Origin: Chionis minor
Taxonomy: Eukaryota > Chordata > Aves > Charadriiformes > Chionididae
Direction: 5' to 3'
Length of the DNA stretch: 64,000 nucleotides
NCBI GenBank assembly: GCA_013398295.1
Contig: VZSF01007313.1
Location: forward strand, 6,551 to 70,550
In this document: positions 33,539-47,400 of the stretch, in pieces
Layout of the letters: every line of letters begins with the position of its first letter
Position numbering within the stretch: the first letter of the stretch is position 1
Notes under the pieces: model-generated
Seen by the model: only the letters and a program-made list of their open reading frames with translations
The model's database searches: none
What the model was told of the DNA's origin: nothing
Position numbers and translations under genes: made by a program

Positions 33539-36500
33539 CTGAAAAGCAACACCACGTTATTAATCCGCTCTTTGGAATGCCGCGGTTCATATGAAAAATA
33601 TTTAGTGGCGTTAAACTGCAACAGTCTAATATCGATACAGTAACGCGGGGGAAACAAATTCAGCGTTCCTAAAAACAAATGAGTTGGTGTCTTGTGCAAA
33701 GAAGCTTTCCAGCAGTTAAACAGTGTAAGTATTGTCTCCAAACTGTGTAAAGTTAGGAAATAACTCTACGAATTAGTCTGTATGCATTATGAGTATGAAT
33801 TATGAAGATTATTAGTCACCCTTTTCAAATCGTAACCTTCGCTGTTAGAGTTCAATCATATGCTCAGTCTAAGCAGAAGAATTAGATCTTTATCACTAAA
33901 ACACAAACCTAATCTTCAGAAATATAGTCTTATTCCGGGCTTCAGAAGTTTTTCACATAAAGGTTAGTGCACACCTAGTCTCCAGAGAAGGTTTTTCAAA
34001 GCAAGACGACTCACAGCAACTTACACCATTAATCATGTCTCAAAGCTGAAACAACCCAGGAAGGGTGGAAAAGAAGCAGACAGGAAGGGGCAGTCAACAA
34101 AAATAAGAAAGCTAAAAACTGTCTGTGCTCCCTAAATTTTGTTCTGATTGATGCATGGCCTGTAAAAGATTTCACCCTGAAGATCTAGCGCAGCTCAGGG
34201 ATGAGGAATGCAACTTTTTTTTTTTTTAAGTAATAATTTAAAAAAAAAATAAAATCAAGATTCTGATTTTATTCAACTATTTTAAATGAATCTTTACCAG
34301 AACAAGCACAGAAATATCCCTGCAAATATACGTTGGGGTGTCCCAAGACTCCTGCCTGTCTCGGTAGCCAAACGAGAGCCTGAGGGGAGCCTGCACGAAT
34401 CGAAGGCTCAGCCGGGGTTACTGGGCAGGAAGGTCTGACAATATCCTATGCGCTAGCTACGAGTGTACTTTAATTACAGTAAAGCGTGCTAATATAGCAG
34501 CTGGATTTGATAAGTATTGCCACTGCTGGATGGCCAAATTTCTATACTGCGCAGCCTCATCAGACAGAGTATCTGGTTAGCTTTAATTATTCCAAAACAC
34601 ACATTTTGTAGTATTCCTGGAACAAGCAGCTGATGGAAAACGCTAACAACTGCAGGCAAGACACGAGCAGCAGCATTTTGCCTTTGTCCAAGTGTTTCAA
34701 GCAGTAAGGGAAGATAAGAGATGAACTTGAACCTGCGTACGACTTAAAGAGAAATTTTTGCAAACCTTTCCCAGTGCAACCTTCCCGATCCCATTGACAA
34801 ATTACACACCAGCAATTACTCGGAGGAAAAGTCTTAGAAAAATCCTTGACATGACCACTAAAATCACTAATTCAGCCTACAGGACTGCATACGTGTGACA
34901 AAGGAAACACAGACTAGAGCAAGTTTAGATGCGTTGCTTCAGCTGGGTTCTGGCAACACGGAGGCTCTTGTCACTGAAATTTTGGGAGGCGACAGTTTTC
35001 CAACTGAATTTTTTAAGTAAAGCATTCTCCTTGGCACATAGGCATTAACTACCACATTTAAGGAAATGAAGTATTGTATCTGAATTCAGAGCAGGCTTTT
35101 TGCTTCACGTTACAACCTTCATGAGCAAACCAGGTTTGTTTCAAATAGTTTCAAATACAAAAGCTCTCACACTTCATCCGCTTGCTATGGATTACCACTT
35201 CTAGCAGCAGATGAGCATTTAATGAATGTAATACAACTGTTTTCTTGCTCATTGTACTGAAATGCAAGATGGCAATTGGATTTCTAAAGATTATTCTTTC
35301 CAAAATATAAGACACCAAATCAAGGTTATGGGGTTATTTTGAATCACTCGTTCCTCACGAAACTGGCTCAATGTTTTCAGATTCTGCGACCACAGATTTA
35401 TCATAAAAACATGTGCTTGTGCTGTGCTTACAAAGCAGGGTACGTGGAGGGACTCCACTTTAAGGGTCCTTGATGCAATATGTTCAGTGCTGCTGTTACA
35501 GGTTCCATGAGTTCTCCACATTTCACAACAACCATGACTGAAAATGTCCCAGGCATTTCTTGCATACTTTAGATTTTCATCATGCGCTTGAAACACGAGT
35601 GCGCGCTAAGCCCTTTGCGTGCACAGCACCAACGTCAAACACGAGAGAGAACACCAGAGGCAGTAGAAATGCAGATAAACCCTGTACCCTCAACTCTTGT
35701 TTAAAATAAAAATCTAATAAGAAACACTATAACACCCATTGATCAATCATCCCATCAATAACTACTGACTTTACAAACTTGCAGGACTTTTTTAAAGTGC
35801 AGTTTTCTGTTTCCTTAGTGTGGCTGACAAGCTGGCCCAACGGAGCATCAACATAATTCACGCTCTGTGGAGCACAGCGCGTCTGAGAACTTTTACCTCC
35901 AGTTTCACGGGGCTGATTTAGCTCAGCCTAAGTTACGCAAAAACACGCAGGTTTTTAACTCAAAGATGACCTTGCAGCAATGGTTCTAACATCCCTTCAC
36001 ACACTTTTGTATGAAACTGGAGTTAAGTCATATTTCCCCAAGTCCATTTCTGGATTACCAACCTCAATCACAGGAGGTGGCACAGCTACTGCTCCTGTGA
36101 ACCCCATCCAGGGAGACAATGTGGTCCTACCAATGGGACACCAAATGGGAGAGCCACGTCTCCGCTTCTGCCTCCCAGCCTTGGGGACGGCTTCATCGGT
36201 CTGACACTGGCCGCAGGGATGTCGAGGACCACTGCTGATCACTACTAGTCTTCAGCAGGTCATGCTCAGTGCCAGGAGCTACTGTGCAGCCTCCCCAGGG
36301 AGCGATACCACCATTCCCACTCCAGACTTCCACCTCAACAACTGGCATTATGGCAGCTCGGCAGCGGAGAGCAGCACTGGCACCGCCTGCCAGGGGGAAA
36401 TCCTCCCTGGAGGACATAAATCCAACTGTGGGGGATGATCACCTGCAGCCACAGGATTTGACCAGACTAGAAAAACATGTGGCTTTCACCCTCTGAGAAG

Positions 36501-39500
36501 AGGGAAACTTCCCAGCATGCAGATTGCTTCCTAGTGAACAACCATTTTGTCTTTTCACTGGGAAGGGTACCGATAAACACACTGATAGCCAGGCATTGAC
36601 AAAAAAAAAACCCCAAACAAATAAAAATCAATTTTCACAATGCGTACCTCAGATCTTTATAAAATAGATATTTTGTGACATAGGTTTTGGATGTTTCCAT
36701 AGACTTCAATATTCCAAAGACTTGTATTTTTTTTTTAAAAAAATTATTCTGCCCATGCCAATCCAGGTTCCTCATGTTTTAAAAAGGGCTTGCAACTTTC
36801 TACAGGGACTTTCTTTGAATCAGTGTGAAGTCAAAGACAGGTCTCCAAAGACAGGGATGACTATTTTCCAAAGTTATGAAAAAATTTCACAGGAAACGTA
36901 AGTAAAACAAAAGGAAGCAAGAACTTGGAATTTTATCCAAGTGCAACTCCGGAGGCACTGGCAGAACCTCGAGCAAGCAGCTCCGGATGAGAGTGCAGCT
37001 AGTCTGAAACTCCCTGACCATTGTCATGCCGTGAGCATGGATGGTCCTGAATACTGGACTTGGATTTCAGTTCCCCTTTCCTCAAAGGAACTGGGATTTT
37101 CAGGACAAACAAAACCAAGACCGAGCAGTCTTTCAGCTTGTCCACACAGCTTCTCAGTAACATGGTACTGCACAGAGGCTTTTGCACATCGGTAACTGCA
37201 TCTCATTTTATGAGTTGCCCTTTCTTCACTCCGGATTATCCGAACAGCAATCCTAAATACAGTAATTTAGATGTCACCTTCCATATCATTACCTTAAAAT
37301 ATCACAATTCTCTATAACTAACCACAACCAGAATTTCAGACTCAAATAACTACTGATAAAATGTCTCAAAACACACCTGGAATTTCGGTATACAAATGGG
37401 AGCATGCAGGAGGAGAGTCAGACAGAAGTACACAGAGATGCCACCTCCTGACTAAAAACACCAGTCGAGTAGAACAAACAGGAAAAACATTCCAGCTAGA
37501 AACAAAACCCAGCAACAAGGAAAAGAAAGTTCCTCATCTTGAATACCCTAAAACAGCAAAAAATCCCCAATTCAGATACAGCAGGAATCTACTACTGTAA
37601 ATGCCTAACGTGAACTGAAATGAAACTCCAACTACGCAAGACAAGATGCTTCAAGAAACCAAATGTGTACTGAGTCATGAAAATTAGATCCAAAATGTCC
37701 TCTTCTATTGGAAGACACGATCCAAAATAATTTATTGCTTTCCTACTCTAACCTGCACAACTTCTATTTCTCTTGCAAACCCAATTAAAATTTTTTACTG
37801 TAGTAAGTCACACCTTCAAAGACAGGATTAGTTGCAAGATTCTTCCTTCACCACGTCTAAATAAGCTCCATTACAACCAAAATGTTTTGAAGTGGAAAGA
37901 GTTCCTTTATTTTTAGGTTTTACCTGACTTTCCAAAGGTTACTCAGTTACTTCTACATCGCTTCATGCAAGAGGGGACTCAGGTACACGTCTGCCAGTGA
38001 CTGCCAGCACTCTGCACCCCGACATCAAACGTCTCAACGCTTCGCTGCTGAGAAACTGTGCCAGCAGACTGGCAAGATAAACACCCCATTTACATACGCT
38101 GTCACAATTAAGTTAGTGAGCAAAAGAAAGATTTGAAGCTTTGAGAAATGCAAGTTCTCCCTTTCAACTAGCCTCAGTTGAGGCTCTGAAAAATCTACCT
38201 CTTACACGGCCACTGGTAAGAGCAGCAGTAAAAGGTATTGCAGTGCAGAGGGCAAAAAGCCAATTTAACATTTCCCTTCTTCTGAAGTAGATCAGATACA
38301 AACTGGAGTAGAAATGGTTTTCTCTCTTCTAAACCAAGAGTCACTCACCACTGTTACTGCAGCTCCTCCAGCGGTACCGTCATCTAGAGGAACACTTCAC
38401 CAGCGCTCCCGAACCGGCACAAACCCTGAATTTCATCTGGCATCGGTAGCACGCGGGCAAAAACCAGTTCTTGTAACAGCTTCTGTTGCTCAAAATTTCT
38501 TTGCAAAATTAAGGACTAATGGCCAATTTGTGAAAAAAGATGAAGTGCATTTTAAATACTGATCAAAGAGTTTGGAGCACGCCTAGGTAAATTTAGTTTG
38601 TTTTTAAATGTACAGAAATTTGAGATATAGCAGGATTATAATTTACACGGGGGTCACTCTTTTACACAGTCTGGATTTAAAAAGCGAGCAAGATATCTAA
38701 TTCTCGTCCACCAATTTCTTGGGGGGGGGAGGGAAATAAAACAAACTTAAAAATTTCAGAAGAAAACATATTTCAATAAAGCAACATGAATATGATTTGC
38801 AAAAGCTTCTGGAACTGGACAGCTAAAGTTTCCTTGAGTTGTGTTTCTGTAAATATTTGTAGAAGAGCACGGTTTTGCATCAATTTTTGAAATAATTAAA
38901 TCTCATTTCTTAGCACAAAAGTCTTTCATTACTTAGCATATCCAATAAACTGTTTCAGAAAATGAACCAATGCCTATTCAAGGTTCTTTTTAATTATTTT
39001 TAAGATGAAAGTTTTCCTGGTGGTTTGCAATCTTTCCCAAACGGCACAGTTCTCCCACTCAGCTGAACGCAACGGTTTTTCGGTTTGGGTGCACTGAATA
39101 TTTTAGAATATTTTAGATGTAAGAGGCAGCTGCCAACCATGAAAAGGGGATATAACACATGGTCTCACGCTAGGTATGTTGAACCGTCAGCAACAGGGAC
39201 TACTCCAAAGACTAAGCCCTTGTTGATGATGTTTTGCATGAACCATTCAAATTTTCCTCCTCGCACGCTCCGGTACTAAAGCTTGAGTAGTAAGAAAATC
39301 AAGAATAATCCAATTGCATCTTTGTTTTAATGTTGGCTGAATATTCTGAACAGCACAGCAGAGTGGTGGAGGGGGACACACCGTGCCAGAAAACAGGGAA
39401 CTACAACTGATTCTCCGCAATACAAGAGGATTTCTTCGAATTACACTGTACAGCTGAAGGGAGCTGGTGCAACACACCACGATGTTCCACCACCTGTGGT

Positions 39501-40608
39501 TTCCACGGGAGGTCGCAAAGCTGCAGGTAGTCTCGACTTGCAGGAAACTTTCTGCAATTATCATTCTAAAAGTTCACAGGAATGGTTGGCAAAAGGTCTT
39601 ACCGCACATTTCTACAACCCTGCAATGAACTTCAGAGGACAGGGCAGTGACTACGTGAGGCGGGGANNNNNNNNNNNNNNNNNNNNNNNNNNNNNNNNNN
39701 NNNNNNNNNNNNNNNNNNGGGGGTGAGGGGAGGGGGGCAGGAAAGTAGGGGCTGAGGGACAGACACAGGGTGCAAAGAAAAGGTGAAAAACACCAAATGA
39801 AACAAAACTACAGACCAAACAACACCGGCTATATCCCACATACCTCCAGCAGCAAACATCAATCCTAGTCAAATCCATGAAACGAGGTCAACCGAAACCT
39901 TTTTCCACAAGGGGACTCACACAACCCAATGTGTGGGAACTTCCATTCCTCTTCACACCGTTATCAACAAGTGGAAGGATGTTTGGAGTTTTGCTTTTCA
40001 TCCAGATAACAGGACACATTTTTGCCACGTATCTAACAAGCAGACAGGTATTCCTGCACCACAACCAGGGTTTAGAGGGTATTCTGAAAACACAAGCTAT
40101 TACAAAACTGAGTGGTTGTGCGTGGATTCCAGATTGTCTTTAAACCATAGGAACACCTCAAGCAGCAAGGAGAGGGACACATTCATCCATCCAGAAGTGA
40201 CAATAATTTGGCTTTTTCTAGAGATGGCTACTCACTGAAGTGACTGAGGTATAAGCCCGTATCGAATATTCTACGGAAGATATAAAACTGTCATGCTTTC
40301 AGGTGTCCTATCAGGCACTGCTAAGCGCTCATGATAAGGCTTTTTAAAGAAGCACAGAAATAGATGAAGCCAAAGGGGCTAAAACAGGCCTCCAGTACAG
40401 GAAGTTTCGCACTTTGGAAAAAAAGATATTTAAGACTCTCATGTTAGAATTGGAAGTCACTGTTAGGATTAATAGCGCTAATCAGGAACTTTATTCTTAA
40501 GCAAGTATTCCCAAACTGGAAAACCCCAAGATGTTTCTGGAGGGAAGGAGAGAGAGGGGAAACTGAGCACACAAATTAATGCATAAATAGGTATATTTCT
40601 TAACCCAC
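33539..40608 (-). other. ANKHD1: ANKHD1 intron (7.1 kb)
   Basis: Mostly AT-rich. It contains a GC-richer island at about 35980-36490 with no family match and the 52-N gap at 39667-39718 flanked by G-rich sequence. Open frames around 36941-37320 and 38314-38562 show no recognisable domain, and no exon was recognised. Confidence 0.7.
39667..39718. other. Assembly gap (52 N)
   Basis: A run of N flanked by GAGGCGGGGA and GGGGGTGAGG. The G-rich flanks suggest a G-tract or quadruplex-prone sequence that failed to sequence. It is intronic and does not interrupt an exon. Confidence 0.95.
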
Positions 40609-41352
40609 CTGCTATTAGGTCATCAAGAGTGTCGGTAAGCGTCTGTGCTGGAGTGGCAACCATTAATCCGTCTGGTTCTTGCACTAAGAGCCCCTGCCCA
40701 GCAATTTGCTGCTGCTGTCCTACATTCTGCTGATTCCCTAATGCTTTCTGAAGTTCAAGAGACTCTGTCCCATTATAACCTAAATTACCAGAAAAATTAC
40801 ATTGCGGTGCTGGCAAAGGCTGGATGGGGACAAACTCTATTTGTTCAGCAGGTGGAGGAGACTGTTGTTGCTCGTCATCTTTAGACAAGATTGTGTCAAC
40901 CTGAGGTAACTCTGAACAGTTATCCTCCGGCAGACCCTTATCGGCTTCCACTTCTGGGAAGACCCCTGTAAGTGGGCACTGCTGCTGCAGGGCAAATGGT
41001 GTGTCTGTCTGACCTTTGGTCTCCAAATATTCTTTGGTAAACTGCTGTTGGGTTTTCATCTGCAACTGCCTTTCCACCTTCTGCAGCTCCTTCAATATTT
41101 TCTTCTTCTTCTGTACTTGTTCTTCTCTGTTCTTTTTAAGTTCTTCAATCTTATCTTTATTTAAAGGTTCACCTTGAATTAATTCCAATGATTTAAGTTG
41201 TGCTTTTTCAATAGCACTAATTCTCTGTCCAAGTTCATTCAGCTTGCCTTCAGTCTCTTCTACTATGCATTCCAAAGGCTGGTATGGGTGAAAAGGTGGC
41301 AGTAGGTCCTTATCTGCTACCTGCAGGGAACTTGACTTCTGCTTGGATGCAC
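40609..41352 (-). CDS. ANKHD1: ANKHD1 coiled-coil linker exon
   Basis: 744 bases; acceptor CATGTGCTTAG, donor AGCAG/GTGGGT. It encodes SKQKSSSLQVADKDLLPPFH, then PYQPLECIVEETEGKLNELG and QRISAIEKAQLKSLELIQGE. A Lys/Glu/Gln coiled coil follows (IEELKKNREEQVQKKKKILK, ELQKVERQLQMKTQQQFTKE). The distal part is Gln/Pro-rich and ends TPAQTLTDTLDDLIA. The link to the next exon completes an Ala codon. An upstream extension of the open frame into a poly-T tract (poly-Phe) is intronic and not part of the protein. Confidence 0.96.
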
Positions 41353-41429
41353 CTAAGCACATGAAAAATGTTTGAAAAAATGCCATGCTGAAGATACCCC
41401 AAACCTCCCCTCTCACCCACCAGAAAAAA

Positions 41430-41467
<38 letters not shown>

Positions 41468-44400
41468 AAAAGTCTTTACAACTAACACTGCACATCTGTC
41501 AAACCACAGAAAGGTAAACCCTATGCTCCATGTTAAGACAAGAAAGGACAAAGCATATAGCTGGAATTTTCAATATTGATCCTAGCATCCCTTTGAACGC
41601 AGCTACTTTAATCTTAAGGAATAAGGAACCTTTATGGTTTCTGACATACATGACAATACATCTGGGAAGTGAAATCAGCAAAAGCAGCAATGCAATTTAA
41701 ATAATTTACTCAGGTCCCGAAGTTGTTCTCCTGTGCCGAGCAATTAAACTAAGACTGTTTTCCAGAGGCTAACTTCCAACTGCCAGGTTACAAGGAGAAG
41801 TAGTCTGTATTGGAGAGAAGACTAACTCTACAGTAAGATCAGTATTTTGACCTATTATTTCTCCAGACACTATAGCATTCCACCTTTACAATACTAACAG
41901 AATCCTGCCAGTGCAGACTTAACGTATACAAGTATATTTTGAAGCTTTAGCACCTTTTTAAAAATTCTGAGCCAAAATTAACAGCTTGCTTGCCTCCCTC
42001 TCACCAGTAACAAATTAACAATTCTGCTCACTATTAAGACTTAAAAAATATTCTTCCACACAAGTCTAGCAAGGAACACCGAGTCAGGGCAGCACTTCTC
42101 CAAGCGCTCACTGCCTCCAAGCGACTCAAGGCTGCTTTCCCGAAAGCCACGTCTGTGAAACCTCCACTCAGGTCTTGCTACTACAAATCTACTAAGTGCT
42201 GAAATTTTAATTATGACTTAAGTGTGAGAAATGTTGATTAAAAACATGGAAGGTTTTAGTCTGATCAAATAATTTTCTGCATGACGCTCATTTACTATAA
42301 CCAAGCAGTGAGGTACGCAGCTTTAAAAGAAAAAAAAAAAAAAGAAACCTTGAATATTTACAAAGCAGACTCATACATCATTAAAAGAGGAATAAAAATT
42401 GTGTACAGTTTGAGCCATGGTTTAAAGTTACCTAAACATCACACAGTTAAGTGAAAATCTGGATGCAAGAACTAGATCCCAGATCAGTCACTAATTCTGC
42501 AAGGATAAAGTTTCCTAAAACATCATTTATTTCTCTCTGGGCCTTCCTTCACCAAAAGACTAGTTCACTTTGCATTGCTATCAAAATAGGAGTCACATAC
42601 ACCTCACTCTGAAATGATTTTTTTTCTGAGGAACTAACTGAAAAAGCAAATATGAGAGTTTACTCTTATGAAGAATAAATACTAAAATAGAATTGAAGCA
42701 ACTCTGTGCTGAATGCCTTCACCAGACTTTCTGGAGTGAAAGCAAACCATACCTAAATTTAAGAGAAACAACAAAAAATCTTAATAACCCCAGGAAATAG
42801 CCCAGCATCCCACAAACACTGTAGACACCCTTCAGGAAGCTCTTTCTCCAGCTCAGTACTTTACACGACCGCCTTGTACAGGTCAGCAGTTCCAGCTGAA
42901 TTCCTACTCCAACCACTCCTGTTATTTTGCATCTGAACCGTGAGTCCCAAGACAATTTCTTGGAGACAATAAAAAATTTCACTAAAAATTCAGCAATAAC
43001 TCGCTTTGTGCTGGCTGGTGGATACTTGCTCAAGCCTGCTATGAAGCATACTACAACGCCAAACAGCCAGCAGTTTAAGTTTATATGGTTATCCTTTCAT
43101 TTGAAAAAGCGTGACTTATGAGTTTTGCAGACAACTCTTGCAAAATGTATTTGCACTTACCAAAAATGCCTGTCTATATCTTTGTTAGAAACGAATAAAA
43201 GTCAGTTGGCATGTTTTGAACCTAAGCTGCTCCCCTGCTGAAGTAGCAGAAAAATTATAGTACTCTAACTGCAAATTAACCCTGCCTTTAAGATGCGACT
43301 AAGAGGGGAACCCTCTTGGCACTGGGCTGTTTAACGTCATTCCTAAGGTTACCGTATCCATCGTTTCCATCCTAACACAACGGATTCTCACAACCTGGCA
43401 GCTCTGGACGGCTTCCATCACTCTACAGGAAAGAAAAGGGGCGGTTCAATAGCCTCCAAATAATCAAGTCTCAATACTGTCCTTCTCAATTAAGTCCCAC
43501 CTCAGAAGAAAACAAGCCTGTCATAGGAAAACTCTTCTACAAGCACAAGAAAGCAACGAGCAGAAGCACAGCCTCGTGTTGAGACCTGGACTGGGGAGCA
43601 GGGCCACAGCTGGTCCCACAGTGGGCAGCGTCCAGCAGCTCACACCAGGAATGGCCACGGAGAGTTGGGCCAGTTGCTGAGGACAGGCACTGGGAAAGCA
43701 GCAAGGAGAGAGCTGGGCTCTCAAGTTCCAGAAGAGGTGCAGAGATGTACCTTAACCAACTTCTACTTAGTTAGCAGAGCCACTTTTCAGGTTCCAGAGA
43801 GCCCTTTCTGCGCCACAAAACAGTGCAACCTGTAATCTTGGGGACAGTGGAAGAGGACAAGGGGCAGGAAGAAAGATTTGCTGAACTTGACACGCACACT
43901 TGAACAGCCAGTTCAAACCAGAGGTGGCAAAGACGCTGTTGGTAGCTTTGAACATGTAAGCACTGCAATGTAATGATATTGGAAGTACTTAAAAGCAGCA
44001 ATTTCCTGTTTTACCCAAATCTCTTCTATATTACAGTCTCCTGAAAAATACTGTGCCCATTTTAGTGAATATTTATGAGCTTTATACTTTCACTTTTGCA
44101 ATAATACATAAATGCAGTAAGACTTACAAATCCAACTGTAGGCCAGACCGTATTACGTCAACTTTTTTTGTTGTTGTTCTTGTTCATTTATCTTTTTAGT
44201 GGAACATCAATCTTATACACAACCAATTCACTACAAAATTAAACCTAGCAACATTAAGTAGTCCATCTAGCCCCTAAAGTAACTGTTTTGGCAACTTATA
44301 GGAGACTTGTTTACTGTGGAATGAAGATTAAGGATCAATGAAATCTAGATGTTGCTACACACATATCACCTGCCATCAGGTAATCATGATTACCGGACAA

Positions 44401-47400
44401 AGAATTAGTCAGTTGACAGAAAACCCAGAGCGGTTATGGGCACGCCAGGAAAGCCACAGAGTAAGGAAACAACCGTTTCCCAGTTTATTTTGTGAACTGT
44501 AGCACCAATTTGCTCTTTTATTTATATTTCCATATTCCCACAGGTTCTGGTCCCTAACCTGACCAACGTCACCACCATTCCTGCAGAACTCACACATGTC
44601 TTCAGCCAGTTTTCTGACAAACAGACACGACTCAGGGCAAGACCCACTCCACACAAATGCAGCTTCCTATCCGTTTCTCTGACTACTTACTCTCTCCAGG
44701 AAATGAGGTAAATGTTTCCTGCAGAAATCTCCTGTACTTCTGCCATACACTGTAGATAATCTCCTGTAGATAAGTCCCTGAGTTCCATGGGTTCACATGG
44801 ATGAGCCTCCCCCGAGCACCAGTACTGACTGGTCTCTTGAGCAGTCAATCCATGGAGGACACCATCACCAGTTTTTAGTGCCTTCTGGTTGCAAGTAACA
44901 TTTAAAGGTTGTAGACACTGCGAGTAAGAGTTTGGAAAAATAACCTTCGTCTTTACAATCCTGAGGTGGCTCCTCTAGGCAATTAAACTCTTCTAATTTA
45001 AACTTGCTTAAAACACATTCACTCTTTCTACGGTTGCTGCCTGCAAACAACTCCGATACCGTATTTCATCTTGGGTGCTTATGATTCTCGAGGAACTTGC
45101 TCTTCTAGCCCTGACTTCCAATTCATCGGTTGTCGTCGTCTCACAAGAATGAATTAATTTATATGTCCTCTCACAATTAACAGAGCAGCACAGGTGAGAG
45201 GCTACTGGTCCAAAATAAATCCACCTAAAACTAGCTTATAGACCCTAATGACATCGTTATTAGACGTACTGCCTACATTTGCTAACGCCCAAGTGCCTTG
45301 TTCTTCACAGCAGCAGCACAGGCAGGTGCTTGCAGTGTCCTCTGCAAGGCTGAGCCTGAGATATTCACTGTAAGGAAGGGTCGGAGAAACACGGAGTAGA
45401 TAAGGAATTTTGTTACATAAACGAAGCCTAGTTCGGATCTTCCCCTAAAAGCACTAACTGATCAATTAGCAAGGATAGACATTTGTGGTATTTTAGAGCA
45501 AGCAACAAAAGGGAAAAATCACTACTTTATTTTTAAGGTCTTTTCAGAAAAAGACCAAAGGTTTTGCTTTTAGAATCCATTATACTCTTCAGGAAGTTTC
45601 TGTTAACACAACTTGCATTTCACCTTAACGGTTTTCATCCTGGCCACCACCTGAAACAGTTACATTATACTTTACTTTTTATTAGATGAAATTCTGGGAC
45701 TTGTTGGCAGTGCCTTAATTTAGATCTAGATTTGTTAAATGAAGAAAAAAAAAGAAAACATAAAATCCAAACAGTTAAACTCCAAAAGATTTTTCCAGCA
45801 TAAAAAAAAATACAGCAAGAAGAAAGTCAATGTGTACATTAAAATACATCTTCTCTGCTGGAACCAATACCTAGTATATAAATGTGTATGAATCACTATG
45901 TCACCGTGATAGGTAATATTACATTGAATTAAAAAAACAAATCACAAAAACATAAAAAACACCCAAAATACTCACAAAATAACCAACAAAAAACCCCACA
46001 CTCAGTCTGTTCCTCACTTCATAAAAGGCAAACATCAGGAAGCATCAATCCGTATTAAGATTTTTGTGCTTTGTTAACAGAATTCCTTGTCCACTGTTCT
46101 TGCATTTTGGGGTTTTTGAAAAATCTGATTTCACTCAGAACTTGAGAGTTAGATTTGCAGTCTGCAATTAAAATTCACCAGCCTCATCAACAGGAATAAG
46201 ATGAACTCGATATTGAATTTTCACAAAAATTCTGTGTTTAGCTGTAATTCATACCAGTAAGAAATTCAGCTCTAAGAACCTGGGGAAACAATTAGTCAAT
46301 CCATAGACACAAAAATGCAAAGTACAGTATTACAGAATCTGTGTAATTGGTCAATAAAAAAATAGCCTACTTTTCTGAAGTAAATTCATCTGCTATATTG
46401 TTTTTAATATATACTTAATTTTTCTTTATAAAGAACAAGATGATTTGTGGAGGGCTGAATGATCAGATGAGTTTCTATTTTCCCTACGTTCCTCCCGAGA
46501 ACCACACAGTATTTTTTGCCAATCTTTAATCATTCCTGCAGCTGTTTCTATGGAAAACTTGCAGGGAATAGGTGCATTGATATCCAGCAGGCAATAGTTA
46601 CGTGGCTGAAACCGAGCAAAGTTTAACTCAATTTTTGGACATTTAACAATTTGAATTACTTCCCAATCTTAGCCTTCTTCCCAAGTTTCCTCTGGTGGCT
46701 TGACAGTATCTAACTAGAAAATTGCTAAGATGCAATTAAATTATGTCAGTGGCAAGGAGGGGACTGAAGCTTCAAAACAGCGGAATTTCACAAACCACCG
46801 CGAAAAGATTTTTATACACTTGTGCTCTTGGGGACCACATGTGCCTTGTTTTTAAATCATCTGCCTGCACTGCTAAAGATTCGTATAAAGGAATAACAGG
46901 TCTTTAAGTCTACTAAGAAAGTATTAGCGAAGTTAGAAATCCATGAGACACCTCTCTCTTCCTAACTTATTCCGGGTAACCGGGTCAGCTGCTGACCCAG
47001 GCGGAAAATAGAGGAAATGGCAAGAGTTAATCAGAGAAGATATTGAAGCATGTGAAACAAGGAAGAGGCAAGCTGGACTGTTGAGTAGAGAAGTCTGAAA
47101 GGAGTCAGAATGAAAAAGGAAGAAAATCAGCCTGCTTTTTTAATCCCTTCACCTCAATGAGAACAGTATCATCTTTCTAGTTCTACCGTTAACCCGGCTC
47201 CTGTTTCAATTAAATCACACAATATATGAGATCTCCTCCAGTATTTAACTCAGTATTAGGCATAAAAGTCAGATATTGGAGTAAAAAATATTTATCGAAT
47301 TTGTTGCTATTGAAACTATACAGAGGTTTTTTCTTTCTCCAAGCCATTAGACTGTGAGATTTAGCAGGGGGATACAGGGAATATGATGTATTGAAGGTCT

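Noticed and set aside
40478..41551. A single 357-residue minus-strand open frame including a Phe-rich N-terminus
   Set aside because: The Phe run is the translated poly-T intron tract and the C-terminal end is read past a donor. Only 40609-41352 is exon.
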